64,000 nt of DNA. Origin: Dipteris shenzhenensis. Its lineage: Eukaryota; Polypodiophyta; Polypodiopsida; Gleicheniales. Shown here in pieces: positions 1 to 14,340 of the stretch (its first letter is position 1; every line of letters starts with the position of its first letter). The stretch lies in the NCBI GenBank assembly GCA_047967505.1, contig CM106540.1; one strand, written 5' to 3'. The notes under the pieces are model-generated. The model was not told the origin of the DNA. It did no database searches and saw only the letters and a list, made by a program, of their open reading frames with translations. The position numbers and the translations under genes were made by a program.

Positions 1-1260
1 TTCTAGAAGGGTACCCTTTAACATGGGTATTCAAAAATTGATTAGGAAAAGGGTGCATTGTATTCATTAAAATTTCACAGATAAGGGACTTTAAATTAGG
101 CATTGAATGTATGTGCTACAGAGGATTTACATATAGTAAATATATCTTGTAATGGAGAGGAGTCCTACAAAATATTAATGTGGGGAGATTTTTATGTACA
201 AACATGTTCTTACCTCTTTAGAACTGTCATTTGGTTTTTTTTATATTGTTTCTTGGGTAGTAAGAGATGGTCCCTATGCATTGGAAATATGTTGGTAGAT
301 GTATGTACATTTATGGCTTCTTGATGGAAGACTATGCGGGTCAAGATGTTACAATGAAAATGATCTTAGTCAATTTTAGTGGATGGTTGGTGAGTGTGCA
401 CTCGTGTGATTAGTGAGACTTTTTTTTCTTTTTTCCCACTCACACCACACGACCCCCAACACACACGGCAAACTATGAGGGGCAGCTTGCTTGTGGGAAG
501 CATGCAACAAGTTTCCTTCCTAAGGGAAATTGAGCGCGGGCAATTCCTCTAGCAGATGGTGCGTATCTACCGGGCTGCAGAAACTTTAAAGGAGGAATGT
601 GAGAAGTTTCCATGTTTGTGAAGGAGAATATTGAAAGTGTAGCCAGCGTTGCTATAAAAGTGAGATTTTGCGGATCCCGGTATTGTTCACTCAAGCCAAG
701 GTCAAAAATTGGTGGTGGGAGTGTACTGCAAGCGGGACCCGCGGTCACATGGACGCCAATCCCACTCCCACGTGGTGCGACGTGCGGCCGGCAATTGGAA
801 GAGCCGGATAGTGCTAAGCCGAGAGTATCCATGGCCACTGACAAACACACCATGTAGCGCCCGTGGCCAATGGAGCTTCCCTCTTAGTAGTCATAACATA
901 TGCGCGACCCTCTCTGTCCCCTTCGCCTGCCCTGGCTGCTGAGTCCTACAACTGCACTGTGATGAGATAGACAATCCAATCTTGTTGACGTTTGCTGTCC
1001 GGTCCTGACCGCTGTAGTACTCCCGTCATCCGTCGTTCTTCTCTGTTGTGCTTCAAGCTTCCAAGTTGCAAGCTGCAACTTGCTCGTCGCCCCGCGCCTT
1101 AGCCTGCTACAAGATAAAATAAGAGGTCTGTGGTGACTCGAGGCAGCCTTTCGCTTCAGGATTTTGTGACACAAACATTCCCTGGCCTTCATAGGAAGAC
1201 TTGTGTCTCGTGGAGACTTGGAGCATGCGAAACTCCGCGTTGGTCGATCGCATGTGGGTT
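1..1260. other. non-coding 5' flank of the CKX gene
   Basis: I see no supported gene here. Open frames are short, overlap on both strands and lack recognisable domains. Positions about 45-160 resemble about 4380-4485 beyond the CKX gene (aaaagggtg, then an acaaataaggga-like core, then a ttgagcatgtga-like stretch), so the gene lies between two diverged copies of a dispersed repeat. GC content rises from about 470 onward towards the gene. A TATAAA at 653-658 is a second possible core promoter. Confidence 0.5.
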
Positions 1261-1264
1261 TCTC

Positions 1265-1270
1265 TATAAA
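1265..1270 (+). promoter_or_regulatory. possible TATA box of the CKX gene
   Basis: TATAAA in the context ctctataaaatttt lies about 230 bases upstream of the chosen CKX start codon at 1500. That distance would imply a leader of about 200 bases. No transcript evidence is available, and the TATAAA at 653-658 is an alternative. Confidence 0.3.
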
Positions 1271-1499
1271 ATTTTCTGCCTTGGAAAACGAAGGGGAGTT
1301 GCAGACTACATAATTTACAAGAAAACCGGGATCGCGGATTAGGGACGGGACCTGAGAGCTTTCGAGTTCTTATAGACAAGCATTTCGAGTTTACAACGCC
1401 CGTTGCTCCTCTGCTGTTCGAGATTTCGGGCTCCCCACACGAAGACACCTACAGAAAGTGGCAAAGAAGGGAGAGCCACCCCACGGGTGAAGGAACGTA

Positions 1500-3724
<2,225 letters not shown>

Positions 3725-6490
3725 AAAAAGCTACATTGGGAGGATTCGGCACGTCTGGGTGATCTCCTAAATTCTCTCTTGTCCATCCACCCAACTACAA
3801 CATTGATATATACAATCGCGGATAAATCATTAATCAAGGATGCCAAATTTTGGTGGACATAAGAACTTGTCCGTTGTAATTTTTGGTTGGATGTCGTGCC
3901 CTACGATTTGCTTTTGAGCAGGCGAGTTTTTTCGCATGGTTATCAGCTTCTGAAGTCATGCGACCGACATTGATATACAGATCATACTGTTTGAATCGGG
4001 CCGCTTCGGCAAAATTAGAGCATTGTTGAATTTGTTTTGCAATTACATGTTTGCAATTACATGATAGCATACCTCTTCAAAGGAGTCATTAATTTGGCTC
4101 CTCCTACGAAGTCTCTATCTATGGGTTCAAATGGCCAAAATGTAACTATCACTTGTGTTCAATAGAAGGATAATATTTTTAAATCACTTTTTAACAAAAC
4201 TAAATGTTGAAAGATATTTTGAAACCATGTTTTTGAATTTTCTTTTTTGGAGAGGGCTATCATAATAAATATCTTTTAAGACAAGTAAAGATTTGTATAG
4301 ACAAAGAGTATCTTTTAATCGTACACTTGTTGAAGGGTATTATAAAAAGTATTTTAGAAAAAACTTATAGTTTTTAAAAGAAAAAGGGTGTTTATTAATC
4401 ATACGATATTCACAAATAAGGGATATAAAAAATTGGCCTTGAGCATGTGATATATAGGGTTTATACATAATGACTCTTGTGATGGCTATACACGTTCCTT
4501 CATAATAACTTGGTTACTTGTTTAGTTCCACTCAAATGTTGGATCTTTTTTTTTCGGACATTAAAGTAGTATAGCTCTACACTGAATGTAACTTTTTCAT
4601 GTGTTACCCAAATTTCAAGGTGTAAAGACATATTTCACTGAGGTGTAAAAACACTTTTACCAAATTAAATTCCACCAATGTATCATGCTGACTTCCAATA
4701 GATACATATATAATGTATACTTTACAATAAATGCTCAAAATTTCTTCTAGCATATCTTGGAGTTAAACCTTGTGTATGTTGAAAAGTCTTGAAGAATTTG
4801 ACATGAATCTTCTTGGCGTACAAGTTACTCATCTCCTTATCCTTGGGCATCCAGCTTTTATAGCAAAACAATCTTCGCTTCGATATCACTACTTTCATTT
4901 TTCTTCTAAGGGAGCACCAATCATTATGTAAGGTGAAATCCATGGTAAGATCTATGGTCTTTTCTCAAGCTTTCATTATTATATTTACAAAGAAGAGAAC
5001 ACATTTTAGAGTCTCTTGCTAGCTCCATCATTAGTTAACATGGTACCTAACATCTAAAATGAGCATGTAACATTGTACACATCATTGGTTAAGATGGTAA
5101 CATCCAAAATTATCATGCAACTTATACCTATTAAAAAATAGTCTTACAACTTGTAAATGTAAAGAAGGTCTACATTTAGCATAGCAAACTATGAAATAAA
5201 TAGTATAGTCACTCATTTTAAAGAATCATGGTTATTATATCACCATAGATTCATTAAGGCTAAGAAGGGAAATGGTTTTCTTTAAAAAATCACTATCCTC
5301 ACTTTTTGCTTCATTTGCATCTTCAACAAAATATGTTAGTCACTTTGCTTTACACCTTGTTTGTAAGCATGCATACAAGGATCCCACACAAATCTAATTG
5401 AGTTGGGATCTAAATGCATCATGCTCTATGGAATCCATGTTAGAACTTTGGGCCGTGATGATTTGCATACCAAAATACAAAGAATACATTAAAAAATGTT
5501 ATTGTGTGTAACTACCACCATGGAGCTAGCCTTATTGCTTGATACATGTGCTTGTTACTACTACCACCACACTAATTTATGACCTGCATGGCAAAGTCTA
5601 CAAGCAGCTATTAGCTCTTTCCCATGGCTTTCGCAAGAAGAGCAGGGTAATCTCAGTATGCAGGGTTCTGAGGCTTTTTATCACCTATAGATATATCGGT
5701 GTTGTTGTTTGTTGTATAAGTGTAGCTTATTACCTCAAGTCGTACTCCAGTGAGAGACGTAGGCTTAAGTGTGGCAAGTAAACATAGTGCATGCATGTGT
5801 GAATGGGACATGCATCATCATGGTTGGGGTAATGAAGGCTTTTGCCTTCATTAGGGGTTGAAGAGTTTAGGAGGAGTTTAAGGGTTAGAGGGGGTTAGAA
5901 GGAGGTTCCAAGGTTTAGAGAGAGATTCCAAAGTTTAGAAGAGGTTCAAGTGTTAGAAGGAGGATCCAAGGTGGCCAACCTGTGCATTGATGGAGTGGTA
6001 AGAATGGAGAAAGTCCCTGATGTGTGTGGTCATTGTAGGGCTATCCTCCAAGGATTTTAGGCTCTCATACAAACTGTCCAGACCCCTTTGCTCTAAGAAA
6101 GATGTTGTTGCATTGGAAAGAGTATAAGTCAATGTAGGTGGCCACACAAGTTCGAATGATTGGGCCCTATCAATGGTTGTGTAGGCCGGTGGTGACTAGG
6201 GTGGCATTTGTTCTTCTTGGGTTTCCATGCCATTGTGATTACCACGGGGAGGCTGACATGTGTTCAGAGTTTAGTCCAAAACCAGGATCAAGGTGGTAAT
6301 TGCAACTTTTTAAGAAAAATCGTTGACAGACATCTTGAATGGACATCTCGGACGAACATGGCGAGCGGAGGCAATCCGGATGCAGGGCAGCACGACGAGG
6401 GGAGGGGTAGCGCAACGATGAGAGGGGCGCCCGAAGATTCCAGGTTGGCCCTTATGCATAATGTGTTTCAATAGGCTTCCTTCTGTGTTT
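3725..6490. other. AT-rich intergenic DNA
   Basis: No gene is supported. Short open frames such as 4722-4943 (-) and 5539-5781 (+) match nothing I recognise and sit in AT-rich DNA full of stops. About 4380-4485 is the second copy of the diverged repeat also found at about 45-160. A local purine-rich series of gggtt-ag-gaggtt-like repeats (about 5860-5970) precedes the minisatellite further on. Confidence 0.5.
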
Positions 6491-6505
6491 TTCTATGATG
6501 AGACC

Positions 6506-6860
6506 CAGGGTGGCTGAGGGAAGGGGGAGGCGGAGGAAGTGGGGAGGGAGGTGGAGGCATATGGAGGGAGGTGGAGGTGTATGGAGGGAGGCATAGGGAG
6601 TGGGGAGGGAGGTGGAGTCATATGGAGGGTGGCTAAGGGAAGGGGGAGGTGGAGGGAGGTGGAGGCATAGGGAGGGTGGCTGTGGGAAGGGGGAGGCGGA
6701 GGGAGTGGGGAGTGGGGAGGGAGGTAGAGGCTGGGGGGGGGGGAGGCGGAGGGAGTGGGGAGGGAGGGTGTTGGAGGGAGTGGGGAGGGAGGTGGAGGCG
6801 TAGGGGGGGGGAGAGCACATGGAGGTAGGGATGTGGAAGTGGAGGTGGAGGTGGAGGCAG
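6506..6860. repeat. G-rich purine minisatellite
   Basis: About 350 bases are built from degenerate units such as gggaggtggaggcat, ggagggtggctgaggg and gggggaggcggagg. The + strand is almost pure purine with many G runs of three or more, so G-quadruplex and triplex formation are plausible. Long open frames here (proline-rich on -, glycine-rich on +) are low-complexity products of the repeat, present in several frames at once. Confidence 0.85.
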
Positions 6861-8002
6861 GGGGGAGCAAGAGGCATGCATTGTGGCGAATTTCGGGTGG
6901 AAATCCCAATCGTTGGGGGCGTCTGCATGTCCACTTGTTAGGCTATGCTATTATGATGCATGCACTCACCAAAATGCACATTATCATTTGACTATTATCA
7001 ATTGATTCACCAAAATGCTGTTATCAAGTGCATGGGCAACCATATCGATCAATGGATACCACTTGTCTATAGGTTTAGGCATCGGTTTTATTTTCTACAT
7101 GTTAATGTTGCATTTTTCATGTCCTCGTTTGGGAATTGTAAGCTTAATCTTCGTGCTACGAATTCAAATCCCAATGGCAATCTAAGCTCTTATTTCTACT
7201 AAGCGATATTTTCATTCTTGAAAGGGCATAAAGACACTAAATAATATCCAAGTTTAGATAGTTTAATTTGGTTCTCTCCTAATGTATGATTTGATAAGGT
7301 TTGTAAGTGTAGACTTCCATGGTATATGATAACAAATACATAGTCTTGTGAGAACTTTTCTTCATAGCTGGAAATTTTATAGAACCGAATCAAGTATAGT
7401 GGTAACGAGAGTGGGTTGTGTCTTTTCAAAGCATCCTTATGTATCCCAATGAAGTGACAACATCCTTGTGTACCCCAATGAAGTGACATATACTAATAGT
7501 AATGGTGAGAAACATTATCCAAAAAAGATCTAAAATGTGTGCAGAGGGTTTCTCTCATTTGCTCAAAAAGAAATGTAGAGGGTTGTTTTGCTAGATAGTT
7601 TATCTCTTCTCATGTCTGTCTGTTATAAATTTTGGAACTACTGAACATGATATTTTGAGATGTACATTAGTCATTGGAATTTGTTAAGCATAGAGCTTAA
7701 GTTATGATGTCTAACAAGTCAACGAGTTTGTTGGATGGCATAGTGATGGAATGAGCTTTTATAATGGATTGTACGTGAGTCTATGGGTTTGGTTTAATGT
7801 TACAAGTATTTGTCTTTGAATTCTTAAGTCTTTTGTTGACTCACATCTTTATCGTCAATGCAATTATAGTCACGAGTAGAAGGACTTGTAGTAGACAGGC
7901 TAAGCATCCACCTTTGTCCAATTTAAAGGTTTGCATCCTAGGTTGCCTTAATTTCTACAAATAGATTACCTGATGATTGCAACATGTATCAAGAATAGAG
8001 GT
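6861..8002. other. AT-rich intergenic DNA left of the copia element
   Basis: No domain or convincing open frame was seen. Bases about 7437-7489 contain a short direct repeat (tccttatgta-cccaatgaagtgaca, then tccttgtgta-ccccaatgaagtgaca). Confidence 0.45.
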
Positions 8003-8007
8003 CCTCC

Positions 8008-8676
8008 TGTTAAATTACACGGTGCAGCGGAAGAGAAACTGAACAAAGAATAGAGAGTACATAGCCAACTAAATAGGAACATACTTTTCCTTCAATACTA
8101 ATGTAGTATAGATGATGGCTCTGTCCACCTGTGTGCTCCCACAGTGGAGCTTAGATGGCGATCTAGACAGATAGTGGGTGAAGAGCTACTAGCTAGAAGA
8201 TCTGATCTGATCTAATACAATGGAATGGGGAGGTTGCCTCTTTATAGTTATGAGGGCGGTAGTCGGATCAACGTAGTCGGTGGAGTCGACTAGGCGACCT
8301 AGTTGGTGGAGCCAACCAATCAACCTAGTCGGTGGAACCGACTAGTTGCTCGTCCATGGAATATTCAAGGAATATTCCCTATACTATCGCCTCGGGGGCT
8401 CCCGCCCCCGAACCCCCACCAAGGGGCCGCTGAACCCCTTGGGACCCCCCAACTCAAGGCCAGCTGGCCCCTAGGCCCCGCAAGAATAAGGGGCTCCCAC
8501 ACAATCACCTTTCTACCATCAATGGTCTCATTGGTAGACCTCATCTGACATGCAAGTCAAGATCCATCCAGTGTCCCGGGCTCACACATGGCTTATCCTC
8601 ATATGGGGGCCTTATAAGTGAGCACCTTGGACCACTGGTGGTTACCAGGAGGGTGGGGCATTGAGCATATCTAACA
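8008..8676 (-). repeat. 3' LTR of the copia element
   Basis: TGTTA...TAACA terminal repeat of 669 bases, matching 12715-13397. It contains repeated cctagtcggtgga-like segments (about 8255-8345), a short palindromic ggaatattcaaggaatattcc block (about 8358-8378) and, on the - strand, a TATAAAG box near 8240. Confidence 0.95.
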
Positions 8677-8690
8677 CCCCCCCTCAATGT
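8677..8690 (-). other. polypurine tract of the copia element
   Basis: On the - strand this reads ACATTGAGGGGGGG, immediately inside the 3' LTR. That is the usual position of the plus-strand primer of an LTR retrotransposon. Confidence 0.8.
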
Positions 8691-8705
8691 CCACCTGCAG
8701 CTGAA

Positions 8706-11700
8706 CTACTTTCTCGGCCCAATGCTGAGTCTCTGAAGATGAACCTGAAGCTGATCCTTCCAAAGTGCCTTGGTGAAGATATCTGCTCCATTTTTCTCTA
8801 TTGGACAGTAGACCAATTCCACTATCCTGTCCTCGATCAAATCATGCACATAGTGATACTGAATCCCTATATGTTTTGTGCGCGCATGAAACACTGGATT
8901 TTTAGCAACGGCCATGCAACTTTGATCGTCGCACCTCAGCAAAGTTGCCTTATCGTCTTGCACTCCCATGTGCCATAAGATCCTCCTCAGCCACACTGCT
9001 TCACATGCAGCAAAACATGCTGCCTTGTACTCAGCCTCGGTAGAAGACAATGCCACTGTTGGTTGTTTCTTACTGATCCAAGAGAACATACCTAAACCTA
9101 AAGAGAGACAATATCCAGAAACTGATTTCCTGGAATCAACATCTCCAGCCCAATCTGAGTCACAATGACCAACCAAGGAAGTGCTCGTACCATAGGTGAT
9201 GCCATAATCAAGAGTGCCCTTCACATACCTGAGCACCCGCATCCCTACATTCCAATGATTCTCCCAGGGCTTATTGGAGAACCTGCTCAAAACGCCAATA
9301 GCAAAACTGATGTCCGGTTTGGTGTTGCACACATAGATGAGATTGCTGTGACCAACTTCTTGTACCTCCCGATGTCTGCTAGTGGTGAGGCATCCTCCAT
9401 AGATAACCTCGCATTTACCTCCATAGGTGTAGCGATCTCCTTGCACTTGGACATACCAAATGCCTTCAAGATCTCCCTTGCATATTTTTGCTGAGAGATG
9501 AAGATCTTTCCTGGCTCTTGCCAAACTTCAATCCCCAAACAATAGTGCATCAAGCCTAAGTCTGTCATCTCAAACTCTGTGCTCAATGCCTTTCTAGTTT
9601 GCTGGATCATGTCTTCATAGCCACCTTGTTCTCCAAATGGGGGGCCTCAAACCCAAGTGGCTGAGCCACGTACACCTCCTCCTTGAGGTCACCATTCAAG
9701 AATGCTGATTTAACATCCATTTGATAAATTGGCCACTTTTTATGAGCAGCCACTGGTAGTACTGTGCGAATTGTGGTCATTTTGGCAGTCGGAGTGAAAG
9801 ATTCCTAAAAATCAAACCCTTCAACCTATGAAAATCCTTGTGCAACCAACTGGCTTTGTACTTTTCCAAAGTCCCATCAGCCTTGTACTTTACCTTCCAA
9901 ACCCACTTGGTGCCAATAACCTTTCTGTTAGGTGGTCGATCTACCAACTCCCAAGTTTCATTCTTCATGATGCTGTCATATTCTACTTGCATTCTACTTG
10001 CATAGCATTTTTCCGATCTCGGTCTGCAAGTGCTTCCTCCAAACTTGCAGGCTCCTTTACTTCTACAATAATCTCAGCCATCAAGGCCATATTGACTATG
10101 TGAGCAGAAGCCCTCCTTTGCTCTTCGATTCCCTGAGACTGCCTTGGTCCATTTGCATGCTACTCAACAGACATAGGCATCTGGTTATCATGGTCGTAGA
10201 GCTGCCTTACCCATCGTGGCAATGGCTTTTCCGGTGGTGCATAACAACAGGTTGGTGACTTATACCTTATCATCTGATATAATTTCCTCCTCCTTTATAG
10301 CTCTTGGGAGAGGTCCATAGTGAATTACCTCTTCGCTTGATGATAAAGTGGAAGAGCTCTTCTCTGCCTCCACTACATGTGGCTGCTCCCTGAACACCAC
10401 ATCGTGGCTTGTTATGATCTTCTTTGCCTCTTGGTCATACAACTCATAGGCTTTCTTCTCATCACAATAGCCTAAGAAGATAATTTGGTGCTTTTTGGTT
10501 GTAGCTTGTTTCTCTCTTTGTTTGGTACATGCACATAGCATTCACACGCAAACGTTCTGAAGTGGTAGACAAATGGCTTCTTACTGCTGTAAGCCTCATG
10601 TGGTGTTTTACCTTTGAGTGCCTTTGTATAGCTATGATTAAGGATGTAAACTGCAGTATTGACAGCCTCAGCCCAAAAGTGGATTGGCAGTCTAGCACCT
10701 TTCAACATACACCTCCCCATCTCCACCGTGGTCTGCATTCGGCGTTCAACAACCGAATTTTACTGAGGCATATGTGGTGTCGTCGTTTGTCGCTTGATCC
10801 CTTTGCTCTTGCAAAACTCTCCAAACTCTATAGAAACAAACTCACCACCACCATCCGATCTGATTTTCTTCACTTTTGTCCCTGTTTCATTTTTAACAAA
10901 CTGTAGCCATTCTTTAAATTTACCAAAAGCTTGAGCCTTTTTGTGAAGAAAGTACACCCACATCTTCCTACTATAGTCATCAACAATCAATAAAAAATAG
11001 GAAGATCCCCCCAAGGCCTGTGTAGGCATCTTACCGCACAAGTCAACATGCACCAACTCTAGAGGAGCGTTTGCTCTATTCTTGCTTATTGTGGGAATGC
11101 CTGCCTTTGTTGCTTGCCCATCATGCAAGCTTCACATGGTTCTTTGATTTCTATGATTGCAGGTAAGTGAGCAACGATACCTTGCTTCTGCATCTCCTTC
11201 AGCACTGCAAATCCGATGTGGCCGAATCTTTCATGCCAAAGTCTGCTTGTGCCCACTCCAGCGGTGGCTATAAGAGCACTTAGCTCATACAAGTTGTTCC
11301 TCCTTACTCTTGTGCCAACAAGATTGCCTGCACTATCCATAATTTTTGCTCCTATCTTGTTGAACCTCACCTCATGGTCAAGGTCAGTTATGGAAGCAAC
11401 TGATAGCAAATTTCTCTTGATTTTTGTGGAACATACAACACATTAGATAGTTTCTTAACATTTCCATTCACAGAAACAAATGAAATCGTACTTGTACCCT
11501 CAACAAGGCATTTTGCATTATTACCAACCGTCACGGTGATGGGTTCTTGTAGAGGCTGCATGGAACAATATAGACCCTTCTTGCAAGTCATGTGACAAGA
11601 GGAACCACTATCCAACACCCATGAATCAGTGGTTAAAGCTTCTTGAACTGAGGAACACTCTTCCTTAATGGCCAGAAATAGATCCAACTCTACTTCCATT

Positions 11701-12643
11701 GTGTTAGCTGTCTCTTTCCCCTTATCTTTCTTCTTTAGACTACCATTCTTTTCATCTGCTTTCTTGACCTGGCGATCTGCAATCATATGGCCCTTCTTTT
11801 TGCAATAGAAGCATTCTCCCTGAAACTTCTTCTTACTGCCCTTCTTCTTTTTGTCACCACTAGTAGAGGACTCACCTTTGGTGGAGGAACCACTTTTGCC
11901 TTTCGCAGTGGCAGAGAAAGCAGCATCCCCATTGCCGCCTCCATCTCGAGCTTTAAGCCTCAATTCCTCCTCCATAAGTAAAGCACAGAACTCCTCAAAT
12001 GACAATGCTTGGGGTCTCACCTGAGTGTTAAGCATTGTTACCAGTCCATCAAACCTTGGTGGACATATCCGGAGACACCACCAAGCTAGCTCTTCACTAG
12101 TCTTTTGTATCCCAGCACCAGCCATCTGGTCACGCAAATCTTTGATTCGGGTTATGAACACCTCCGCTGTCTCTCCTTCATTAAACTTCTCAGCTGCAAG
12201 CTGATTCTCCAAGTTCTGGATCCTTGTCTGATTCCGCGTCTCATACTGACTCTTCAATATGTTCCAGACCACAGTTGCCTTAGATGTATGCTGAATCAAG
12301 GTCAAAACACTATCAGTAGTACTTGTAACCAGGGCACACAGAGCATCTACGTTCGTGCATTTCCAAGCTCATAGAAGGTCAACATTCTAGGAGGTATCGT
12401 ACTCCTCGGATTTGCTGGGTCAGGGGTTCCTTATGGTTCTGGGTCAGTCCCCAGTACTGTCTCCACAAGCTCATATGAATCCAGAATAGCAGTAATTTTA
12501 AACTTCCACAGAGTGTAGTTTGTACCATCTAGCTTGCCTTTAGTGAAGGTTGGTGGGCGAATCCTCAAGGCATGGATTGTTGGTGAAGCAGTAGCTGCTG
12601 AACTCGAGCCGCTTCCTGTTGAGTCGCTTCCTGTTGCCATCAC
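8706..12643 (-). pseudogene. copia gag-pol polyprotein, frameshifted and internally deleted
   Basis: Pieces in order along the - strand: Gag N-terminus (12643-12431), Gag body with zinc knuckle and protease (to 11388), pre-integrase zinc domain (11409-11086), integrase core (11128-10472), connection region (10541-10260), RT start (9992-about 9620), then RT C-terminal part and RNase H (9610-8706). Seen motifs are DSGSSCHMT (protease Asp), LWHERFGHIG and CEAC (integrase zinc site), VDDYSR and SDGGGEF (integrase acidic residues), [13 protein letters not shown] (RT), and HCDSDWAGD and SSTEAEYKA (RNase H). The last zinc-knuckle cysteine is replaced by Arg. Several frameshifts separate the pieces. 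The RT stretch between the FEAPH block and DMIQQ is missing, and the catalytic YVDD is lost with it. It cannot code for a working polymerase. Confidence 0.93.
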
Positions 12644-12702
12644 TCCGTATGCTATTGAAGCCCTCGCCTCTCTTCTATTCTTCGATCCTTAGAGCCGCTT
12701 GG

Positions 12703-12714
12703 GCTCTGATACCA
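12703..12714 (-). other. primer binding site of the copia element (initiator Met tRNA)
   Basis: The - strand reads TGGTATCAGAGC directly after the LTR end. This is the sequence complementary to the 3' end of plant initiator Met tRNA, used by most plant copia elements. Confidence 0.9.
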
Positions 12715-13397
12715 TGTTAAATTACACGGCGTAGCGGAACAGAAACTGAACAAAGAATAGAGAGTACACAGCAAACTGGAGAGGAAAAAATTTTTCCTTC
12801 GATACTGATGTAGAACAAATGATGGCTCTGTCCACCCGTGCGCTCCCACAGTAGAGCTTAGATGGCGATCTAGACAGATACTAGGTGAAGAGCTACTAGC
12901 TGGAAGATCTGATCTGATCTGAACTGATCTGATACAATGGACTGGGGAGGTTGCCTCTTTATAGCTATGAGGGCGGTAGTCGGATCAATGTAGTCGGTGG
13001 AGTCGACCAGTCGCCCTAGTTGGTGGAGCCGACCAGTCAACCTAGTCGGTGGAACCGACTAGTCGTCCATGGAATATTCAAGGAATATTCCCTATACCAT
13101 TGCCTCGGGGGCCCCTGCCCTCGAACCCCCACCAGGGGAGCCGCTGGCCCCCCTGGGACCTCCCAGCTGGGGGCCAGTTGGCCCCTAGGCCGCAGCAAGA
13201 ATAAGGGGCTCCCACACAATCACCTTTCTACCATCAACGGTCTCATTAATAGACCTTATCTGACATGCAAGTTAGGATCCAAACCATCCAATGTCCCGGG
13301 CTCACACATGGCTTCTCCTCATATGGGGGCCTTACAACTTGAGCACCTTGGACCACTGGTGGTTACCAGGAGGGTGGGGCATTGAGCATATCTAATA
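12715..13397 (-). repeat. 5' LTR of the copia element
   Basis: 683-base copy of the repeat at 8008-8676; it is the promoter-bearing LTR because the element reads on the - strand. The - strand TATAAAG at 12957-12963 is the likely core promoter. The terminal dinucleotide at the right edge is mutated (TAATA instead of TAACA). Confidence 0.95.
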
Positions 13398-13402
13398 CCT
13401 CC

Positions 13403-14340
13403 ATGTAGTTTTGTTAGAATGTGCAAAACAAAATAAAGAGGCAGAAATAGGCCTTGTTCTCTCGGAGCATATACCTCTAAAGTCTTTGTGCAACTTTGGT
13501 TGCTCCTTTGTGCGACTTTGCTTAGCTCAACACACACCACAACTTCATATTGATTCCATTTTAGTATTATTAATTTAGGAGGTTAGCATAAGGGCCACAT
13601 GGTAGTGCCATGTGGTAGCCCCTCCTCATATTAAAAGGAGGCGCCTATATGTACATGTTAGCAAGTGGGAGTCTAGTCCCTCCTGCTTTCTCTCAATAAT
13701 TTCAATGCCATAGTTTATGCATCTCTAGCATAATGTAAGGAGTCAAGCGACACTTGACTACTCACATTGACAAATAGGCTCACCTAATACAATGGTAGAA
13801 CCCAATTCACCTTGTTGAATAGCGGCCAACACATTTTATAGGTTTAGCAGATAATTTTCATAGAGGCAATAGCTATCGAGCCATTCATCCAAGACCAATA
13901 AACTTTCAAAGTCAAGAAAGAAATCATTATACCCTTCATCAGGATTTTGCTTTTTTTCACTTGTATTATCACTTTCATTTGAAGTAGAAAAATGTAAAAA
14001 TGAAAGAATTGTCAGCAGACATTATGGAGAGAGAGAAGAATAGTTACACTTGATGATAGTCATGGATAGAAACATGTAGAATACTCCAAAACATGTAGCA
14101 AACACTTGGTCCTCTAGGGACGCCAATGTTGTTGTTATGGAGCACTAATTTGTGTTAGTGCTTGAAATTATGGAGCTGAATCCAAATCCATGTAGATCAC
14201 CTTTGGGTTTTACACCTGAGCATGCATGTGTATGTGGGAAGACATGCAAACGTACATATGCAACTTGAATTAGTGACCTTAGACATATGTGTTTACTTGT
14301 GTAGACCTGATGCAACTCCTACCACTGTACAACAGTAGAT
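13403..14340. other. intergenic DNA, no gene seen
   Basis: AT-rich and full of stops. No domain was recognised. The sequence begins directly after the copia target duplication. Confidence 0.45.

Larger units (their letters stand above)
8003..13402 (-). mobile_element. Ty1-copia LTR retrotransposon, decayed, with target duplication
   Basis: A complete but inactive element lies on the - strand. LTRs at 8008-8676 and 12715-13397 begin TGTTA and end TAACA (mutated to TAATA in the right copy). The 5-base target duplication CCTCC is exact at 8003-8007 and 13398-13402. The PBS (TGGTATCAGAGC, complementary to initiator Met tRNA) directly adjoins the right LTR, and the PPT adjoins the left one. Internal order on the - strand is gag, protease, integrase, RT, RNase H, which defines copia. 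The LTRs differ at roughly a tenth of positions over their first 200 bases by eye, so the insertion is old. Confidence 0.95.

Noticed and set aside
6452-6934. Proline-rich protein of up to 160 residues on the - strand
   Set aside because: It is the translation of the purine minisatellite. Other frames on both strands are equally open and low-complexity.
8303-8548. Open frame inside the copia LTR, repeated at 13020-13385
   Set aside because: It lies within non-coding LTR sequence and differs between the two LTR copies.
12703-12714. Possible tRNA fragment at the LTR edge
   Set aside because: It is the 12-base primer binding site, not a tRNA gene. No cloverleaf surrounds it.
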